A stretch of 53,536 bases of DNA, taken from contig JAFKES010000072.1 of NCBI GenBank assembly GCA_017308495.1, positions 1 through 53,536 of the forward strand, given 5' to 3'. The position numbers and the translations under genes are program-made. Positions 18,674 to 27,860 of this stretch are shown in pieces. This stretch comes from Afipia sp. Lineage in GTDB: Bacteria; Pseudomonadota; Alphaproteobacteria; Rhizobiales; Xanthobacteraceae. Under the pieces are notes generated by a model. It saw nothing but the letters and a program-made list of their open reading frames with translations. It did not search any database and was not told the origin of the DNA. The first letter of the stretch is position 1. Every line of letters begins with the position of its first letter.

Positions 18674-19996
18674 TCAGGACCGGGTGAAGCGGTTGATCGC
18701 CTCGTCCAGGCTCATGAATTCACGCGAGCCGTCGCTGCGCCGCTTGATCTCGACCTTGCCCTCCGCCAGACCGCGCGGGCCGATCAGCACCTGCCACGGA
18801 ATGCCGATCAGGTCGGCGGTCGCGAACTTGGCCCCCGGCCGCTGGTCGGTGTCGTCATAGAGCACGTCGACGCCTTTGGCGGACAGGGCGGCGTACAGCT
18901 TCTCGCAGGCCGCGCCGGTCGCGGCGTCATCCTGCTTCAGGTTGAGAACGGCGACGCGGAACGGCGCCACCTCCTCCGGCCATTTGATGCCGGCTTCGTC
19001 ATGACAGGCCTCGATGATCGCGCCCACCAGACGCGACACGCCAACGCCGTAGGAGCCGCCGTGGATCGGCACCTCGTTGCCGTCCGGGCAGGTGACCAGC
19101 GCCTTCATGGAGTCGGAATACTTGGTGCCGAAATAGAAAATCTGCCCGACCTCGATGCCGCGGGTTTGCACGCGCTTGTCGGCCGGCACCTCGCGCTCGT
19201 AGCGCGCGGCGTCATGGACATCCTCAGTGGCGGCGTAGAGATCCGTCCACTGTTTGATGATCGGGGTCAGGTCGCCGCCGTAATCGACGCCCTCGCCGGG
19301 CACCGGCAGGTCGAGCACATCCTTATTGCAGAACACGCCGGACTCTCCGGTCTCCGCCAGCACAATGAACTCGTGGCTGAGGTCACCGCCGATCGGCCCG
19401 GTCTCGGCCCGCATCGGGATCGCCTTCAGGCCCATGCGCGCAAAGGTGCGCAGGTAGGCGACAAACATGCGGTTGTAGGACAGCCGCGCCGCCGCCTCGT
19501 CGATGTCGAACGAATAGGCGTCCTTCATCAGGAATTCGCGGCCGCGCATCACGCCGAAGCGCGGGCGCTGCTCGTCGCGGAATTTCCACTGGATATGATA
19601 GAGATTGAGCGGCAGGTTGCGGTAAGACTTCACGTAAGCGCGGAAGATCTCGGTGATCATTTCCTCGTTGGTCGGACCAAACAGCAACTCGCGCTTGTGG
19701 CGGTCGGCGATGCGCAGCATCTCCGGACCGTAGGCGTCGTAGCGCCCGCTCTCGCGCCACAGGTCGGCCAGTTGCAGGGTCGGCATCAGCAGCTCGATGG
19801 CCCCGGCGCGGTCCTGCTCCTCGCGCACGATCTGCTCGATCTTCTTCAGCACCCGGAAGCCGAGCGGCAACCACGCATAGATGCCCGCCGCCTCCTGACG
19901 CAGCATGCCGGCGCGCAGCATCAGGCGGTGGGAAACGATCTCGGCTTCCTTCGGTGTTTCCTTGAGGATGGGCAGAAAGAAACGCGACAGTCGCAT
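18674..19996 (-). CDS. proS: Prolyl-tRNA synthetase (short, no editing insertion)
   Basis: ProS charges tRNA-Pro. The 440-residue protein has class II motifs ([35 protein letters not shown]; the motif 3 region [17 protein letters not shown]) and a C-terminal anticodon-binding domain. It lacks the large editing insertion of E. coli ProS, as is usual for alphaproteobacteria. The start at 19996 (MRLSRFFLP) gives the family length; the extended frame to 20188 crosses the divergent promoter region. Confidence 0.95.
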   Translation of the reverse strand: MRLSRFFLPILKETPKEAEIVSHRLMLRAGMLRQEAAGIYAWLPLGFRVLKKIEQIVREEQDRAGAIELLMPTLQLADLWRESGRYDAYGPEMLRIADRHKRELLFGPTNEEMITEIFRAYVKSYRNLPLNLYHIQWKFRDEQRPRFGVMRGREFLMKDAYSFDIDEAAARLSYNRMFVAYLRTFARMGLKAIPMRAETGPIGGDLSHEFIVLAETGESGVFCNKDVLDLPVPGEGVDYGGDLTPIIKQWTDLYAATEDVHDAARYEREVPADKRVQTRGIEVGQIFYFGTKYSDSMKALVTCPDGNEVPIHGGSYGVGVSRLVGAIIEACHDEAGIKWPEEVAPFRVAVLNLKQDDAATGAACEKLYAALSAKGVDVLYDDTDQRPGAKFATADLIGIPWQVLIGPRGLAEGKVEIKRRSDGSREFMSLDEAINRFTRS

Positions 19997-20180
19997 GGGA
20001 GCACTCGGTTTTTCCGGAATCGGAGGGGATTGGACGGCGCTAGTGAAAGCGGATCGGGCGGCAAAACACAAGGGAAAGCGCCCCGCAAAAACACCTTGGC
20101 CCGGCCCGCGCGCAGGGCCTCCGGCCAGGCCTTTGCGACCTGCCGCGGCCATGGTAACAGGGCATGGGGGTTCAACCGGA

Positions 20181-20558
20181 ATGTTCACGTCGCGTATCAG
20201 GATAATCGGACGTTTCGCCGCGCTTGCAGCGGCTTACGCCCTTGTCTTCAACGTGATGCTGACCAGTGCGGTGCTGGCGACCATCTCCCCGCTCAAGGCC
20301 GACGCCCTTCACGAACTTTGCCTTAACGGCAGTTCGGCGGCTCCCGATGCGGACGGCAACACCGGCGACAGCAAGCCCATCGTCCGCTGTCCGCTCTGTG
20401 TCGCGGGCGCGGTCGCCATCGATGTTCCGCCGCCCTCCCCGGCGCTGGCGATCCGGATCGCGCTGCAGATCACGTTCGAGCCGATCCAAGATGGCGACGG
20501 CGCGCCGCTGTTCGCCGCCAGCGACCACCAGCCCCGCGGCCCTCCTTTCCTGAGCTGA
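20181..20558 (+). CDS. DUF2946-like small exported protein
   Basis: The 125-residue protein has an N-terminal hydrophobic segment (about residues 8-35) and a cysteine pair in RCPLCVAG, the pattern seen in DUF2946 proteins. Such proteins are often found beside TonB-dependent receptors and copper genes, and a receptor gene follows here after 57 bases on the same strand. The start at 20181 was chosen because the hydrophobic leader begins there; the longer frame from 19905 overlaps proS. Metal binding through the Cys pair is inference. Confidence 0.65.
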   Translation: MFTSRIRIIGRFAALAAAYALVFNVMLTSAVLATISPLKADALHELCLNGSSAAPDADGNTGDSKPIVRCPLCVAGAVAIDVPPPSPALAIRIALQITFEPIQDGDGAPLFAASDHQPRGPPFLS

Positions 20559-20615
20559 CGACCCGCGCCCGCGCGCGCCCACTCCATTGTCGTTCTCTCA
20601 GGGGAAAATTCACCC

Positions 20616-22706
20616 ATGTTGCCCGTTTCAAGACGGATGCGCAGCGCATTGCTGGCATCCGTATCCCTCGCCGCCGTGCTGTGCCCGGCGGAACTCCTTG
20701 CGCAAGCCGCGCCGGAAACGCTTCCCGCCGTCACGGTGGAAGCCGAACAGAATTCGCCCGCCGCTCCTCCGATCGGCAGCAGGACCGCCGACCAGGCGCG
20801 CCGCGACATCCAGCAAACCCCCGGCGGCGTCGCCGTGGTGGCGGCGGAGGACTACAAGACCACCTCCGTCGCCAGCACGGTGAAGGATATTCTCGGTTTC
20901 GTGCCCGGCGTGTTCGCGCAGCCGAAATGGGGCGACGACACCCGCCTCTCCATTCGCGGCTCCAGCCTGTCGCGCAACTTCCACCTGCGCGGCGTCCAGC
21001 TGTTCATGGACGGCATCCCGATCAATACCGCCGACGGTTACGGCGACTTTCAGGAGATCGACCCAACCGCCTACAAATATGTCGAAATCTTCAAGGGCGC
21101 GAACGCGCTGCAGTTCGGCGCGAATTCGCTCGGCGGCGCCATCAACTTCGTCACCCCCACCGGCCGCGACGCCAAGATCAACAGCGCCGCGGTCGACATG
21201 GGAGCGTTCGGCTATCGCCGCTTTCAGGGCAGCGTCGGCGGAGCCAGCGGGCCGTGGGACGCCTTCTTTACCGCGTCCAATCAGCAGGCGGACGGCTTCC
21301 GCGACCACAGCAGCGGCCATGCCACCCGCGCCAGCGGCAACATCGGCTATCAGATTTCGCCGGATTTCGAGACGCGATTCTACATCAACGCCAACGACGT
21401 GCGGCAGCGCATTCCCGGCACTGTCTCGCGCTATTCGGCGCTGACCTCGCCGCAGACCGCCGCCCCCGGCAACGTCGCCCTCGACCAGCAGCGCAACATC
21501 GACACCGTGCGCATCGCCAACAAGACCACGATGCGGTTCGACGCCACCACGGTCGAATTCGGCGCGTTCGCGATCGACCGCCACCTGATGCACCCGATCT
21601 TCCAATGGCTCGATTATCAGTACAACGACTATGGCGGCTTTGGAAAAATCACCGACGATCGCCTCATTGGCGGCTATCGCAACCGGCTGGTCGCCGGCGT
21701 CAACCTGCTCAACGGCACCATCGATAACAAGCAGTACGCCAATATCGGCGGAGCCAAGGGCGCGCTGCTGTCGTCGTCGCTCGATAAATCGACCAACACC
21801 TCGGCCTATCTCGAGAACTCGTTTTACGTTCTGCCGGATGTCGCCATGATCGGCGGCACCCAGTTCCTGCATGCCACGCGCGACCGCGAGGCGCGCTTCG
21901 GCAGCGTCTCCGGCTCGACCGAATTCAACCTGTGGAGTCCCAAGGCCGGACTGCTGTGGGATATCGATCCGGCGTGGCAGGCGTTCGCCAACATCTCGCG
22001 CAGTGCGGAGGTGCCGAGCTTCGGCGAAAGCGCCAGCGGCCCGGGCATTCCGACCATCCCCTTCACCAGAATCCGCCCGCAGCGCGCCACCACCTATGAA
22101 ATCGGCACGCGCGGCAAACGTCCGGACATCACATGGGATCTCGCTGCCTATCGCGCCGAGATCAAGGATGAACTGATGTGCATCTACAGCGCCTATGGCA
22201 ACTGCAACGTCACCAATGCCGACAGAACGATCCATCAGGGCATCGAAGCCGGGCTCGGCATCGCCGTGCTCAAGAACCTGTTCACACAGGATGCGAAGGC
22301 GGACCGGCTGTGGCTCAACCTCACCTACGCCTATAACGACTTCCGCTTCGACCACGACGCAAGCTTCGCCAACAACTGGCTCCCCGGCGCGCCGCGCCAC
22401 TTCCTGCGCGCCGAACTGCTCTACAAGAATCCGAACGGCTTCTACATCGGCCCCAATCTCGAATGGGTGCCGCAGGCCTATTACGCCGACAGCGCCAACA
22501 CGCTGGCGACACAGGCGTACGCGATCTGGGGCCTCAAGGCCGGCGTCGATGACGGCACCTATTCGATGTATCTGGAGGCGCGCAACATCGCCAACACCGC
22601 ATACATCGCCAGCGTTTCGGTCATCGACCGCGCGACACGTTCATCGCCGCTGTTCGAGCCCGGCACCGGACGCGCGATCTATGCGGGCGCGCGCGTTCGA
22701 TGGTAA
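20616..22706 (+). CDS. TonB-dependent outer membrane receptor
   Basis: The 696-residue protein has a signal peptide (about 1-29), a TonB-box-like segment (LPAVTVEA) and a plug domain with LSIRGSSLSRNFHLRGVQLF and VEIFKGANALQFGANSLGGA. A long 22-strand-type barrel follows and ends in an aromatic residue (ARVRW). The plug resembles FecA-type ferric-siderophore receptors. The substrate cannot be told: iron-siderophore uptake is the default, while the adjacent DUF2946 gene leaves copper possible. No tonB, exbB or regulator gene is nearby. A ribosome binding site (AGGGGA) lies upstream of the ATG. Confidence 0.9.
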   Translation: MLPVSRRMRSALLASVSLAAVLCPAELLAQAAPETLPAVTVEAEQNSPAAPPIGSRTADQARRDIQQTPGGVAVVAAEDYKTTSVASTVKDILGFVPGVFAQPKWGDDTRLSIRGSSLSRNFHLRGVQLFMDGIPINTADGYGDFQEIDPTAYKYVEIFKGANALQFGANSLGGAINFVTPTGRDAKINSAAVDMGAFGYRRFQGSVGGASGPWDAFFTASNQQADGFRDHSSGHATRASGNIGYQISPDFETRFYINANDVRQRIPGTVSRYSALTSPQTAAPGNVALDQQRNIDTVRIANKTTMRFDATTVEFGAFAIDRHLMHPIFQWLDYQYNDYGGFGKITDDRLIGGYRNRLVAGVNLLNGTIDNKQYANIGGAKGALLSSSLDKSTNTSAYLENSFYVLPDVAMIGGTQFLHATRDREARFGSVSGSTEFNLWSPKAGLLWDIDPAWQAFANISRSAEVPSFGESASGPGIPTIPFTRIRPQRATTYEIGTRGKRPDITWDLAAYRAEIKDELMCIYSAYGNCNVTNADRTIHQGIEAGLGIAVLKNLFTQDAKADRLWLNLTYAYNDFRFDHDASFANNWLPGAPRHFLRAELLYKNPNGFYIGPNLEWVPQAYYADSANTLATQAYAIWGLKAGVDDGTYSMYLEARNIANTAYIASVSVIDRATRSSPLFEPGTGRAIYAGARVRW

Positions 22707-22831
22707 CTTCACCCCCGCGATCGCACGCTTCCATGCGGCAACGCCTCGAAGTTGCGGAAATGGCCGGTTTTCAAGTTAAAAACGGGAAATTTGTGCACTG
22801 CCGCACAACTGAACATTTAATGCTGAAAAAC

Positions 22832-22860
22832 GTGACAAGGCAGAATCCTTCCGGTACAAA
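22832..22860 (+). promoter_or_regulatory. Sigma70-like promoter of small RNA candidate
   Basis: GTGACA (22832-22837) and TACAAA (22855-22860) are separated by exactly 17 bases, in an AT-rich stretch. No coding sequence starts downstream before a strong terminator at 23007-23034, so the expected product is a short untranslated RNA starting near 22867. Confidence 0.5.
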
Positions 22861-22866
22861 TTTGCG

Positions 22867-23034
22867 GGTCAGAAGTGTGGCGATGAGCTTCACATTCTGG
22901 TGGTCCAAGTCTCGGGAGGAGCCCCTGACGCGCACAAGCAGCGTCGCCCCGCTCAATCAAGATCAAATCCATTTATGCGGGGGATAACAGGGTCGACACA
23001 ATTTTTGAGCGGGGCTGGGCCCCGCTCTTTTTTT
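22867..23034 (+). ncRNA. Candidate small RNA of about 168 nt with competing hairpins
   Basis: A promoter-like sequence at 22832-22860 and an intrinsic terminator at 23007-23034 bracket about 168 bases with no convincing ORF. Predicted folds include an AGAA/TTCT-closed hairpin near 22870-22900, a small hairpin exposing GGAG, and GACGC...GCGTC near 22927-22945. The segment at 22946-22956 is perfectly complementary over 11 bases to 23005-23015, the left arm of the terminator, and begins with the same nine bases as its right arm (23019-23027). The RNA can therefore adopt two exclusive 3' structures. I do not recognise it as 6S, SRP, tmRNA or RNase P RNA. Expression is unproven. Confidence 0.5.
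23007..23034 (+). terminator. Intrinsic terminator of the small RNA candidate
   Basis: GAGCGGGGC (23007-23015) and GCCCCGCTC (23019-23027) form a perfect 9-bp stem with a TGG loop, followed by seven T residues (23028-23034). This is one of the clearest terminators in the window. Confidence 0.85.
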
Positions 23035-23211
23035 GTTCTGAACATTTGTTCGATTCAGCCTTTTTCCTGCGCACGGGCTTCTCAGCGCACGGATATCCGT
23101 TCTTCCGCGTGGATTCTCGCGTCACGATACAGGTGCGCACGTGCTTGAGGTTTCGCTACGCGAAACAGCCTGCAACGTCGGCGAAGATCGGATGATGCAG
23201 CGGTGGCCCGC

Positions 23212-23487
23212 TCAGAGCGGGAGGCCCATCAGCTTGCTCAGGCGCTCGATGGTCAGGAAGCCCGCCTTGGACGCCGCCATTCCGATCCCGAACAGCACCG
23301 CCGAGATCAGCGTGGTCCACAGCAGCTTGCGACCCATGTGCGGCCTGATCGGCGCGCCGGGATCGGTGCCCGACAATTCGTCGCCGCTTTCCACCTGGCT
23401 GCGGACGCCGAACGGCAGCACCGCGAACAGCACGACCCACCACAGCACGAAGTAGATCGCGAAGGCTGTCGAGATCGAATAGGCCAT
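23212..23487 (-). CDS. DUF1467 family small membrane protein
   Basis: The 91-residue protein has two membrane segments, at about 5-25 (FAIYFVLWWVVLFAVLPFGV) and 55-75. The motif RSQVESGDELSGTDPGAPI between them matches DUF1467, a family common in Alphaproteobacteria and of unknown function. It is the last gene of the nuo-birA-rnj-mce series, 10 bases after mce. The start at 23487 (MAYSIS) excludes an upstream extension that overlaps mce. Its stop codon lies in a 15-base palindrome (23207-23221). Confidence 0.88.
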   Translation of the reverse strand: MAYSISTAFAIYFVLWWVVLFAVLPFGVRSQVESGDELSGTDPGAPIRPHMGRKLLWTTLISAVLFGIGMAASKAGFLTIERLSKLMGLPL

Positions 23488-23497
23488 CACATGCCTT

Positions 23498-23902
23498 TCA
23501 GGACTGCTCGATTTCGACCAGCGCGCCGGAGAAATCCTTCGGATGCAGGAACAGCACCGGCTTGCCGTGCGCACCGATCTTCGGCGTGCCGTCGCCGAGC
23601 ACGCGCGCGCCCTCCGCGATCAGCTTGTCGCGCGCAGCGATGATCTCCGGCACCTCGTAGCAAATGTGGTGAATGCCGCCATCGGGATTGCGCTCGACGA
23701 ATTTGGCGATGGGCGAATCCGCGCCAAGCGGCTGGATGAATTCGATCTTGGTGTTCGGCAGGGTCGCGAACACGGTGATGACACCATGCTCGGGCAGCGG
23801 CACCGCGCCGGAAATCTCCGCGCCGAAAGCGGTTCCATAAATCTTTGCGGCCTTCTCGGCGTCCTTCACCGCAATGGCCACATGATTCAGCCTGCCCAGC
23901 AT
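23498..23902 (-). CDS. mce: Methylmalonyl-CoA epimerase (VOC fold)
   Basis: This enzyme interconverts the R and S forms of methylmalonyl-CoA in propionyl-CoA catabolism. The 134-residue product has the two beta-alpha-beta-beta-beta modules of the VOC fold. Metal-binding residues are in LNHVAIAV, KIEFIQPLG, GGIHHICYEV and LVEIEQS. The start at 23902 (MLGRLNH) matches family length. It lies 31 bases after rnj. The mutase genes are not in this window. Confidence 0.93.
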   Translation of the reverse strand: MLGRLNHVAIAVKDAEKAAKIYGTAFGAEISGAVPLPEHGVITVFATLPNTKIEFIQPLGADSPIAKFVERNPDGGIHHICYEVPEIIAARDKLIAEGARVLGDGTPKIGAHGKPVLFLHPKDFSGALVEIEQS

Positions 23903-23933
23903 GTTCGTCTCCGCAAGATGTCGATCACGGCCA

Positions 23934-25604
23934 TCAGACCACCAGCACATGAACCGTGCAAAGCGTCTTCTTGCCCCACTGTTGGTTGATTTCCGCGCGC
24001 ACGGCGCGCCGCACCGCTTCCGCGATGGCGTCGGGATCGCGACGCTTGGCGCGCGGCAGCCCCTCCACCGTGGACACCACCACGTCGAACACGTCGTCCT
24101 CGATCAGGACGCCTTCGGCATTCTTGTCCGGAATGCCGATCAGCTCGACTTCGGGATCGTCGGCGAGTTCACCCTTCTCGGTCACGGCGAGGGCCACGAA
24201 GGCGCAGCCGGCGAACGCCAGCCGCCGCCGTTCGACCACGGCGCGCGCCTTGTCGGACTCCAGCAGGTTGCCGTCCTTGTAAGTGCGCCCGGCCTGGACC
24301 TGGGCGACCACGGCCGCTTCACCGGGGCCAAGCCGCACCACATCGCCATTCTTGCACACCAGCACCTGGGGCACGCCGCAGGCGCGCGCCAGCTTGGCGT
24401 GCTCCGACAGATGCAGCGCCTCGCCGTGGGCGGGAATGAGCACCTGCGGGCGCACCCACGAAATCATGTCGCGCAATTCCTCGCGCCGCGGATGGCCCGA
24501 CACATGCACCAGATGGGTCCGGTCGGTGATGATCTCGAGGCCCTGCGACACCAGCGCGTTGATGATCGCCCCCACCGCCTTCTCGTTGCCGGGAATGGTG
24601 CGTGACGAGAAGATCACGGTGTCGCCCTTGTTCAGCGTCACCTGCGGATGGTCGTCATTGGCAATGCGCGCCAGCGCCGCGCGCGGTTCGCCCTGGCTGC
24701 CGGTGCACAGCGCCAGCACCTTGTCCGGCGGGAAATGACCGTAATAGTCGGCGCTGCGGAACTCGCGCACGCCGTCGAGATAACCGGTTTCGCGCGCGAC
24801 CTGCACCACACGCTCCATGGCGCGGCCGACCACCACCACCTCGCGCCCGGCGGCCTGCGCGGCTTCCGCCACCGCGCGCAGCCGTGCGACGTTCGAAGCG
24901 AAGGTCGTCACCGCCACCCGCCCGCGCGCCGCCTTGAGCAGCTCCGTGATGGTGCGCGCCACCTCCTGCTCCGAGGGCGAGCGGCCCTCGCGCACGGCGT
25001 TGGTGGAATCGCCGACCAGCGCCAGCACCCCCTCGTCGCCGAGCGCGCGCAGCCGCGCCTCGTCGGTGGGCTTGCCGATGATCGGGGTCGGATCGATCTT
25101 CCAGTCGCCGGTGTGCAGCACCGTGCCGACCTCTGTTTTGATCGCCAGCGCATGGGATTCCGGAATCGAATGCGCCACCGGAATGAACTCGACGCTGAAC
25201 GGACCGACGTCGATGGTGCCGCCGGACGCGACGACGGTGATCGGGATCTTTGGCGGATTGCGCTCGGCGGCGCACTTGGCCTCGAACAGCGCCGCGCTGA
25301 ATTGCGTCGCGTAGATCGGACATTGCAACTGCGGCCACAGATCGATGATGGCCCCGAAATGATCCTCGTGGGCATGGGTGAGCACCAGCCCGACCAGATT
25401 CTTGCGCTCCTTCACCAGAAAGCCGATGTCCGGCATCACCACATCGATGCCGGGCAGATGCTCCTCGTTGCCGAACGACACGCCGAGATCGACCGCGAGC
25501 CAGCTGCGCTGGTGGCGGTTGCCGAGGCCGTAGATCGACAGGTTCATGCCGATCTCGCCGATGCCGCCGAGCGGCGCGAAGGTCAGTTCGTCAGGACGCG
25601 ACAT
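23934..25604 (-). CDS. rnj: Ribonuclease J
   Basis: RNase J is a metallo-beta-lactamase/beta-CASP nuclease with 5'-3' exonuclease and endonuclease activity in RNA processing and decay. The 556-residue protein carries the zinc-binding motif HAHEDH at residues 77-82, LHTGDWKID, the beta-CASP motif TGSQGEPRAALARIA, and HVSGHPRREEL. The start at 25604 lies 1 base after the birA stop. Its position behind nuoN-birA, with no terminator visible, suggests co-transcription with complex I. Confidence 0.95.
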   Translation of the reverse strand: MSRPDELTFAPLGGIGEIGMNLSIYGLGNRHQRSWLAVDLGVSFGNEEHLPGIDVVMPDIGFLVKERKNLVGLVLTHAHEDHFGAIIDLWPQLQCPIYATQFSAALFEAKCAAERNPPKIPITVVASGGTIDVGPFSVEFIPVAHSIPESHALAIKTEVGTVLHTGDWKIDPTPIIGKPTDEARLRALGDEGVLALVGDSTNAVREGRSPSEQEVARTITELLKAARGRVAVTTFASNVARLRAVAEAAQAAGREVVVVGRAMERVVQVARETGYLDGVREFRSADYYGHFPPDKVLALCTGSQGEPRAALARIANDDHPQVTLNKGDTVIFSSRTIPGNEKAVGAIINALVSQGLEIITDRTHLVHVSGHPRREELRDMISWVRPQVLIPAHGEALHLSEHAKLARACGVPQVLVCKNGDVVRLGPGEAAVVAQVQAGRTYKDGNLLESDKARAVVERRRLAFAGCAFVALAVTEKGELADDPEVELIGIPDKNAEGVLIEDDVFDVVVSTVEGLPRAKRRDPDAIAEAVRRAVRAEINQQWGKKTLCTVHVLVV

Positions 25605-25605
25605 A

Positions 25606-26406
25606 TCAGGCTGCTCCCGATGATTTGACCGAGCCGAAATGAACGTCACCGGCGGCGATCGGCGTGCGCCTGCCATCAGGCCCGGCGATCACCAGACAGC
25701 CGGCGTCGTCGATGGTTTCGAAGATGCCTTCGATGCGCGCCTCGCCGAACTGGATCGAGACAGGCTCGCCGAGTCCCGCCGCGCGTTCAAGCCACAGGTG
25801 GCGGAGATTCGGGAATCCCCGGCCGTCGTTCCATTTTTCGCGGAATTCGGCCCAGGAGTCCGACAGCGCCGTGAACAGATCGCCGGCGCCGATCGCGATC
25901 CCGGCGGCCGCCAGCGACGTGGCGGGATACGGGGTGCCTTCCGGCGCGGCGACGACATTGGTGCCCATGCCGACCGCGACCGCGAGGCCGCCGCTCACCG
26001 TTTCCGCTTCGAGCAGGATACCGCACAGCTTGCGGCCATCGGCCAGCACGTCATTAGGCCATTTGAGCTGAAAGCGCGGAACCGACCCGCCGCGCATCCG
26101 CTGCTCGGTGCTCACGGTCTGCAGCGCCGCTTCCAGCGCGAGCCCGGCGGCAAAACCGAGGGTGGCGGCGGCTCCCGGCCGCACGTCCAGCGTCTCCAGC
26201 ACGGTGGCGGCGAGGTTGCCGCGCGGCGCGGCCCATGCCCGCTGGCGGCGGCCGCGTCCGGCCATCTGCTGGTCGGTCACCAGCCACAGCGGACCTCGCT
26301 CCCCGGCTCGCGCCCGCGCCAGCGCCTCGGTGTTGGTCGATCCGATCCTGTCCAGCGCTTCAAGGCGATAGTTGCGGGCCCTGGCCCTGGGACCAAGCGC
26401 AAACAC
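25606..26406 (-). CDS. birA: Biotin-[acetyl-CoA-carboxylase] ligase BirA (no DNA-binding domain)
   Basis: This enzyme attaches biotin to the carrier protein of acetyl-CoA carboxylase. The 266-residue product has STNTEALARAR, the ligase signature MAGRGRRQRAW (GRGRxxRxW), KWPNDV and the GMGTNV block. It lacks the N-terminal winged-helix repressor domain of E. coli BirA. The open frame runs far upstream to 27210, but that part is a shadow of nuoN; the GTG at 26406 lies 2 bases after the nuoN stop. A TTG at 26412 overlapping the stop is an alternative start. Confidence 0.92.
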   Translation of the reverse strand: MFALGPRARARNYRLEALDRIGSTNTEALARARAGERGPLWLVTDQQMAGRGRRQRAWAAPRGNLAATVLETLDVRPGAAATLGFAAGLALEAALQTVSTEQRMRGGSVPRFQLKWPNDVLADGRKLCGILLEAETVSGGLAVAVGMGTNVVAAPEGTPYPATSLAAAGIAIGAGDLFTALSDSWAEFREKWNDGRGFPNLRHLWLERAAGLGEPVSIQFGEARIEGIFETIDDAGCLVIAGPDGRRTPIAAGDVHFGSVKSSGAA

Positions 26407-26408
26407 CG

Positions 26409-27845
26409 TCAAAACAGCGACCTGGCGGCAGCCGTGGCGGCGTTGATCAGCGGTGCGGGATAAACGAACAGCAGCAGGTTGAACACCCCGGTGACCGCCA
26501 GCACGAGGCGCAGTTCGCCGCGCATCGGCTCGACCGCGCCCTTCGGCTCGTCGAAATACATCACCTTGACGATGGCGAGGTAGTAGAACGCGCCGATCAC
26601 GCTGCTCAGCACGCCGATCACCGCCAGCGTGAACAGGCCGGCGCGGATCGCGGCGAGGAACACGTAGAACTTGGCGAAGAAGCCCGCGAGCGGCGGAATG
26701 CCCGCCAGCGAAAACAGGAACATGGCGAAGAAGAACGCCAGCGCCGGATTGGTGCGCGACAAACCGGCGAAATCGCTGATGGTCTCGACGGCGCGGCCGT
26801 TGCGGCGCAGCGCGATGATGATGGCGAAGGTGCCGAGCGTCATCGCCACATAGACCGCCATATAGACCAGCACGCCCTGCGCGCCCTGCGCGCCCTGCTG
26901 GGTGCCCGCGGCGAGGCCGACCAGCGCGAAGCCCATGTGGCCGATCGACGAATAGGCCATCAGGCGCTTGATGTTCTTCTGGCCGATGGCCGCGAACGAG
27001 CCCAGCGCCATCGAGGCGATGGAAACGAACACCACGATCTGCTGCCACTGCGGCACGATGCCGGGAAACGCGGTGAGCGCCACGCGGGTGAACACGGCGA
27101 TGGCCGCGACCTTCGGCGCCGAGGCGAAAAACGCGGTCACCGGGGTCGGCGCGCCCTCGTATACGTCCGGCGTCCACATGTGGAACGGCACGGCGGAAAT
27201 CTTGAAGCACAGGCCGGCGAGCAGGAAGACGAGGCCGAACAGCAACCCGACGTTGCCGCCCTTCGCCCCCGCCGCGATGCCGGCAAAATTCACCGTGCCG
27301 GTGAAGCCGTAGATCATCGAGGCGCCATAGAGCAGCATGCCGGACGACAGCGCGCCGAGCACGAAATACTTCAGGCCCGCTTCGGTGGACTTGGCGTTGT
27401 CGCGATGGCTCGCCGCCACCACGTAAAGCGCCAGGCTCATCAACTCGAGACCGAGATAGAGCATGATGAGATCGCCCGCGGAGATCAGCACCATCATGCC
27501 GACGGTCGAAAGCATGATCAGGATGGCGTATTCGAAGATCTTCGCCTGCTGCGCGAGATAGGTCCGCGACATCATCAGCGTCACGCCGGAACCGATCAGC
27601 GCCAGGATCTTGAGGAAGCGCGCGAAGTCATCGACGATGAAGCCGCCGCCGAACGTCGTGAGCTTGCCCGCCGGCAACCACAGCACCAGAACGCCGACCG
27701 CCGCGAGCAGGACAACGGCGATCCCCGTCACCAGCGGCGTGGTCTGCGGGCCGCGGAACGCACCCAGCATCAGCAGCACCATGGCGCCCGACGCCAGCAC
27801 CATTTCCGGCAGTACGGGAAGCAGCGAATATCCTGCGAAAGTCAT
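26409..27845 (-). CDS. nuoN: NADH-quinone oxidoreductase subunit N
   Basis: NuoN is one of three antiporter-like proton-pumping subunits in the membrane arm of complex I. The 478-residue, highly hydrophobic protein has the family segment [12 protein letters not shown] with the conserved glutamate, [20 protein letters not shown], and [19 protein letters not shown]. Length is normal. It is the last nuo gene; birA follows with almost no gap. Confidence 0.97.
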   Translation of the reverse strand: MTFAGYSLLPVLPEMVLASGAMVLLMLGAFRGPQTTPLVTGIAVVLLAAVGVLVLWLPAGKLTTFGGGFIVDDFARFLKILALIGSGVTLMMSRTYLAQQAKIFEYAILIMLSTVGMMVLISAGDLIMLYLGLELMSLALYVVAASHRDNAKSTEAGLKYFVLGALSSGMLLYGASMIYGFTGTVNFAGIAAGAKGGNVGLLFGLVFLLAGLCFKISAVPFHMWTPDVYEGAPTPVTAFFASAPKVAAIAVFTRVALTAFPGIVPQWQQIVVFVSIASMALGSFAAIGQKNIKRLMAYSSIGHMGFALVGLAAGTQQGAQGAQGVLVYMAVYVAMTLGTFAIIIALRRNGRAVETISDFAGLSRTNPALAFFFAMFLFSLAGIPPLAGFFAKFYVFLAAIRAGLFTLAVIGVLSSVIGAFYYLAIVKVMYFDEPKGAVEPMRGELRLVLAVTGVFNLLLFVYPAPLINAATAAARSLF

Positions 27846-27860
27846 AAGCCGATCCCGCTG

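Larger units (their letters stand above)
22707..23211. other. 505-base region without protein gene: small RNA candidate and hairpins
   Basis: This stretch separates the TonB receptor from the DUF1467 gene of the converging nuo unit. It is AT-richer than its surroundings around 22780-22870. It holds a promoter (22832-22860), a likely small RNA (22867-23034) ending in an intrinsic terminator, and a 7-bp hairpin at 23151-23167 without a T-run. I see no convincing protein-coding ORF in it. Confidence 0.6.

Noticed and set aside
23151-23167. Perfect 7-bp hairpin with TAC loop downstream of the DUF1467 gene
   Set aside because: No T-run follows on the minus strand, so it is not a convincing intrinsic terminator.
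25606-27210. A 534-codon birA frame starting inside nuoN
   Set aside because: The first 268 codons overlap nuoN in another frame and do not look like protein; the biotin ligase core starts at the GTG at 26406.
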